This document shows, piece after piece, positions 43,034 to 45,191 of a stretch of 45,191 nt of DNA (positions are counted from its first letter, which is position 1; every line of letters begins with the position of its first letter). The notes below the pieces were generated by a model. That model did no database searches. It had not been told where the DNA came from and was given only the letters and a program-made list of their open reading frames with translations. Made by a program: the position numbers and the translations under genes. This DNA comes from Pilatotrama ljubarskyi (lineage: Eukaryota > Basidiomycota > Agaricomycetes > Polyporales > Polyporaceae). The stretch covers positions 1-45,191 of the forward strand of contig MU277797.1 in the NCBI GenBank assembly GCA_022385805.1, written 5' to 3'.

Positions 43034-44463
43034 ATGGCCCTCTCTCTTTCTGCGTATCGTTATTCCTCTTTCGGTACACCGCTTCTACAGTATGGAGGTT
43101 CCTTGGGGATATTGATAAGTACTCTCAGGGCTCTTCATTCTCTGCAATGCAATCGTATGCTGCGTCTCCGTGTGGAATTTGGCCCTTGCTCAAGAAATTG
43201 GTTGGAATCGTACGCGACCGAACTATCCTGTGCGCCAGTTATCCGGACTAACGGCCTCCATAGCCATGATCGACGCCTACATGATAGCCATTAGTGCGCT
43301 CGGCATCTTATTCATCTTCCCAGTGTATGTTCCACGCTTCCATGCAATTGCCTCGTGAGTAATCTGTTGATTGCAGGATGTGCATCGACCTATTGCGCAA
43401 AAATTCGATCGTCGGCCGCGTATGGTTCGAGTGTGTGTGGGTCGGTGTGTTTTGTCTCCTGCAGCTGGGTATGTAGAGTATTGCATGCTCCTTAATGGTC
43501 TCCACATACTTAATCTTCTTGCAGGCGGTGCTGCTGCCATAAGCGCTATCTTGCCGAACCTGCTATGTAGCTCTGCAGGTATGCTCTATTGACATTTTAA
43601 AGGCCGATGTCTTGACTGTATGACTTGCAGCGAGTTCCTTACTTTCTTCTTCCTGCACATCAACCAAGGTCCTCCTAGCGTTCGCGTGGGTCGGCGCCGT
43701 CAATCGTAGGTAGTCTGCACCCACGCGTGAGGAGATTGCTCACCTTCCATTAGTGCTAGCGTACTTCGTGATTCTGATGGTAACAGCCATCATTCACATG
43801 AAGGATGACTCGCAGGTCTGGCGTGGAAACACGCGCATGTACCCTTGGTACAGGGTGCGAGAAGCTCTTTCCAGTGCACGGCCGTCGCCTCTTAAGACGT
43901 GGTCGAAGCCGCCTGCTGCGTCCGCCGCCCCTCAGATCCGCCTTCCGACTGACTTTTCGCGACGAATGGTCGCTAAAAGCTCGACCTTCGACAACGAGAA
44001 GCTGTCGGCCGTTCCCAAGAAGACGCCGCTGACTTCGAATAAGTCGGCAAAGATCCTCCAGAGTGCGTGGATATCCGCGACAGTCACCCCCGCATCGCCG
44101 CCCTCAGACGGCTCGTCCGAATACGGCACGTCCTCGTCCGACCTGACGTCGACGCCGACCGGTATCCCCCCGTCTGCGCACTACATCCCGTACTCCTCGA
44201 CAATCAAGCCGTCGCCTCTAGGTACTGGCCCGCCACCGCGCTCCAGCTCGCTCTCCGCAACGTTCGGCCACCCTCCGCAGAGCGCCCTCTCCCAGACGCC
44301 CTCTCGGAAGGGCAGCCTGCGCACCACGTTGCCCTCGCCGCAGCCGCCGTCCATGTCGTGGAAAAGCGCGCTGTCATCAGGTTCGCGACCGAAGTCGAAG
44401 CGAAAGAACACCCGTCCGCCGCCGCTGGACATGACGCGGCTGCATAGCGCGTACGGCCGGTGA
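43034..44463 (+). CDS. MARVEL-like four-TM protein with disordered tail
   Basis: Predicted 388 residues; introns 43074-43128, 43325-43376, 43469-43524, 43579-43630 and 43706-43753. The N-terminal half has four hydrophobic helices: YSSFGLFILCNAIVCCVSVWNLAL, MIDAYMIAISALGILFIFPVM, VWFECVWVGVFCLLQLGGAAAIS and LLAFAWVGAVNLLAYFVILMVTAII, the pattern of fungal MARVEL-like membrane proteins. Helix 3 carries the WFE.VW motif seen in such proteins. The C-terminal 210 residues are Ser/Pro/Thr-rich, encoded by one long exon, and likely disordered and cytoplasmic, with basic clusters near the end (RPKSKRKNTR). The family sits in plasma membrane or eisosome-like domains; exact function unknown. Confidence 0.78.
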
Positions 44464-45191
44464 GCTACCCGGGTCGCGAGGCGACCCGGCCAGGGGATAC
44501 TCTGTTGTAATGCAGGGTCGCTGCGTGATCCTGTCGCTTTGCGGGGCTTGATGGATATTGACAAGCTGTGGACTTGGTTGTACTAGTACGATGACGCCGT
44601 AAGGCGGTGTATGAGGTGCAGAGTTGTGATGAGCTCCTCGATTGATATGCTTCTCTCCGGCGTGTATTAATCTTGAAACCGCGGGTACCTCGATGAGCGA
44701 GCGCATCCATTGGCAGCAGTAACTGTATAAGCTATTAGCTCGTGAGCGCTTGAGCTTTGGGTCAGCCACGCATGCAAACTAATTGTGCGCTGCGGCCACC
44801 ATTATATGCTGCGGGTCCCCCACAACAGGCTTTGGCATATTCGCGGCCTCCGAAAAGTCACACAAAAGGCCGACAGGGTCGAATCCTCTTCTGGAGCCCG
44901 AGATATGCTTGCAAAAGTGGCTGGTAAGGTTTTCTCTGGAAGCCTTTTCCGCCACTGGTACCCACAACGGAGCAACGCCGGAGGAGGTCACCATACGCCC
45001 AGGCTTCTCCGACTCTTGTTCGGGGGTCACATATCTGGCTCTTATTGATGAACTCTGAACCTAGAAGCACGACTGTAAGCCGCACAAAGAGAGTCTTCAG
45101 TCTGTGAGCGAAAGACTATATTGCATAGAGTAAGTACCTGTAAGCCGCACAAAGAGAGCTACAAGTACTTGGTAAGTAAACCATATATGTA
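44464..45191. other. 3' flank to window end, no gene recognised
   Basis: Short frames on both strands overlap between 44780 and 45085 without recognisable product. The last 120 bp hold a 21-bp direct repeat. Confidence 0.45.
45073..45158 (+). repeat. 21-bp direct repeat pair
   Basis: The 21-mer beginning CTGTAAGCCGCACAAAG occurs at 45073-45093 and again at 45138-45158, 65 bp apart and identical. More copies may lie beyond the window edge. Confidence 0.7.

Noticed and set aside
1..45191. Bacterial features such as operons, ribosome binding sites or CRISPR arrays
   Set aside because: Spliceosomal introns in nearly every gene and a tRNA with an intron show nuclear fungal DNA. No regularly spaced repeat array is present.

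Overview
This is eukaryotic nuclear DNA from a basidiomycete fungus, most likely an Agaricomycete. Almost every gene is broken by short (42-103 nt, mostly 48-66 nt) phase-conserved introns. Genes are packed on both strands with gaps of 70-1,000 bp. Recognisable fungal families include CMR1, RRP3, CDC45, MSS51, AIM25, ALG3, a DUF6533 membrane protein of the kind common in mushrooms, and a multi-exon DDE transposase of basidiomycete type. All splice models were built by hand from frame continuity, splice signals and remembered family motifs; exon phases close in every model given. None is backed by transcripts.

Layout: 266-2909 intact four-exon DDE transposase; 3385-5640 CMR1 (WD40, DNA-damage binding); 5877-5970 tRNA-Ser(GCU); 6107-7081 small 2OG-Fe(II) oxygenase; 7147-8745 RRP3 DEAD-box helicase; 9054-10202 metallophosphoesterase; 10435-12002 membrane-anchored M24 peptidase; 12383-14182 and 14475-16316 a tandem pair of CUE-AlkB-GRF proteins; 16535-16769 a hAT-type MITE; 16840-17713 HIS3; 17988-20482 CDC45; 20725-22501 MSS51; 22705-24429 AIM25-like scramblase; 24539-31078 two tandem GH89 alpha-N-acetylglucosaminidases, the first split by a 1.4 kb DNA transposon that contains a 720-base assembly gap; 31565-35183 an 18-exon M13 zinc metallopeptidase; 35958-37491 DUF6533 protein; 38388-40022 ALG3; 40097-41971 MFS transporter (MCH1-like); 43034-44463 MARVEL-like four-TM protein.

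There is no operon logic here, but some themes recur. CMR1, the AlkB pair and CDC45 all act in DNA repair or replication. The CDC45 upstream region carries three ACGCGT boxes, and both AlkB paralogues carry the same CACGTG plus ACGCGT block about 90-110 bp before the start codon. MSS51 and AIM25 share a short divergent promoter and are both mitochondrial families. ALG3 and the two GH89 enzymes belong to secretory-pathway glycan metabolism, on different substrates.

The points most worth a second look are: (1) a probable AT-AC intron in HIS3 that must be removed to keep the catalytic HHxxED motif; (2) a complete hAT MITE with 8-bp target duplication abutting a Gcn4-type TGACTCA in the HIS3 promoter; (3) a transposon with CACTGTGG termini and a 5-bp target duplication (RAG/Transib-like or CMC-like) inside a GH89 exon; (4) the duplicated CUE-AlkB-GRF architecture with a conserved promoter block.
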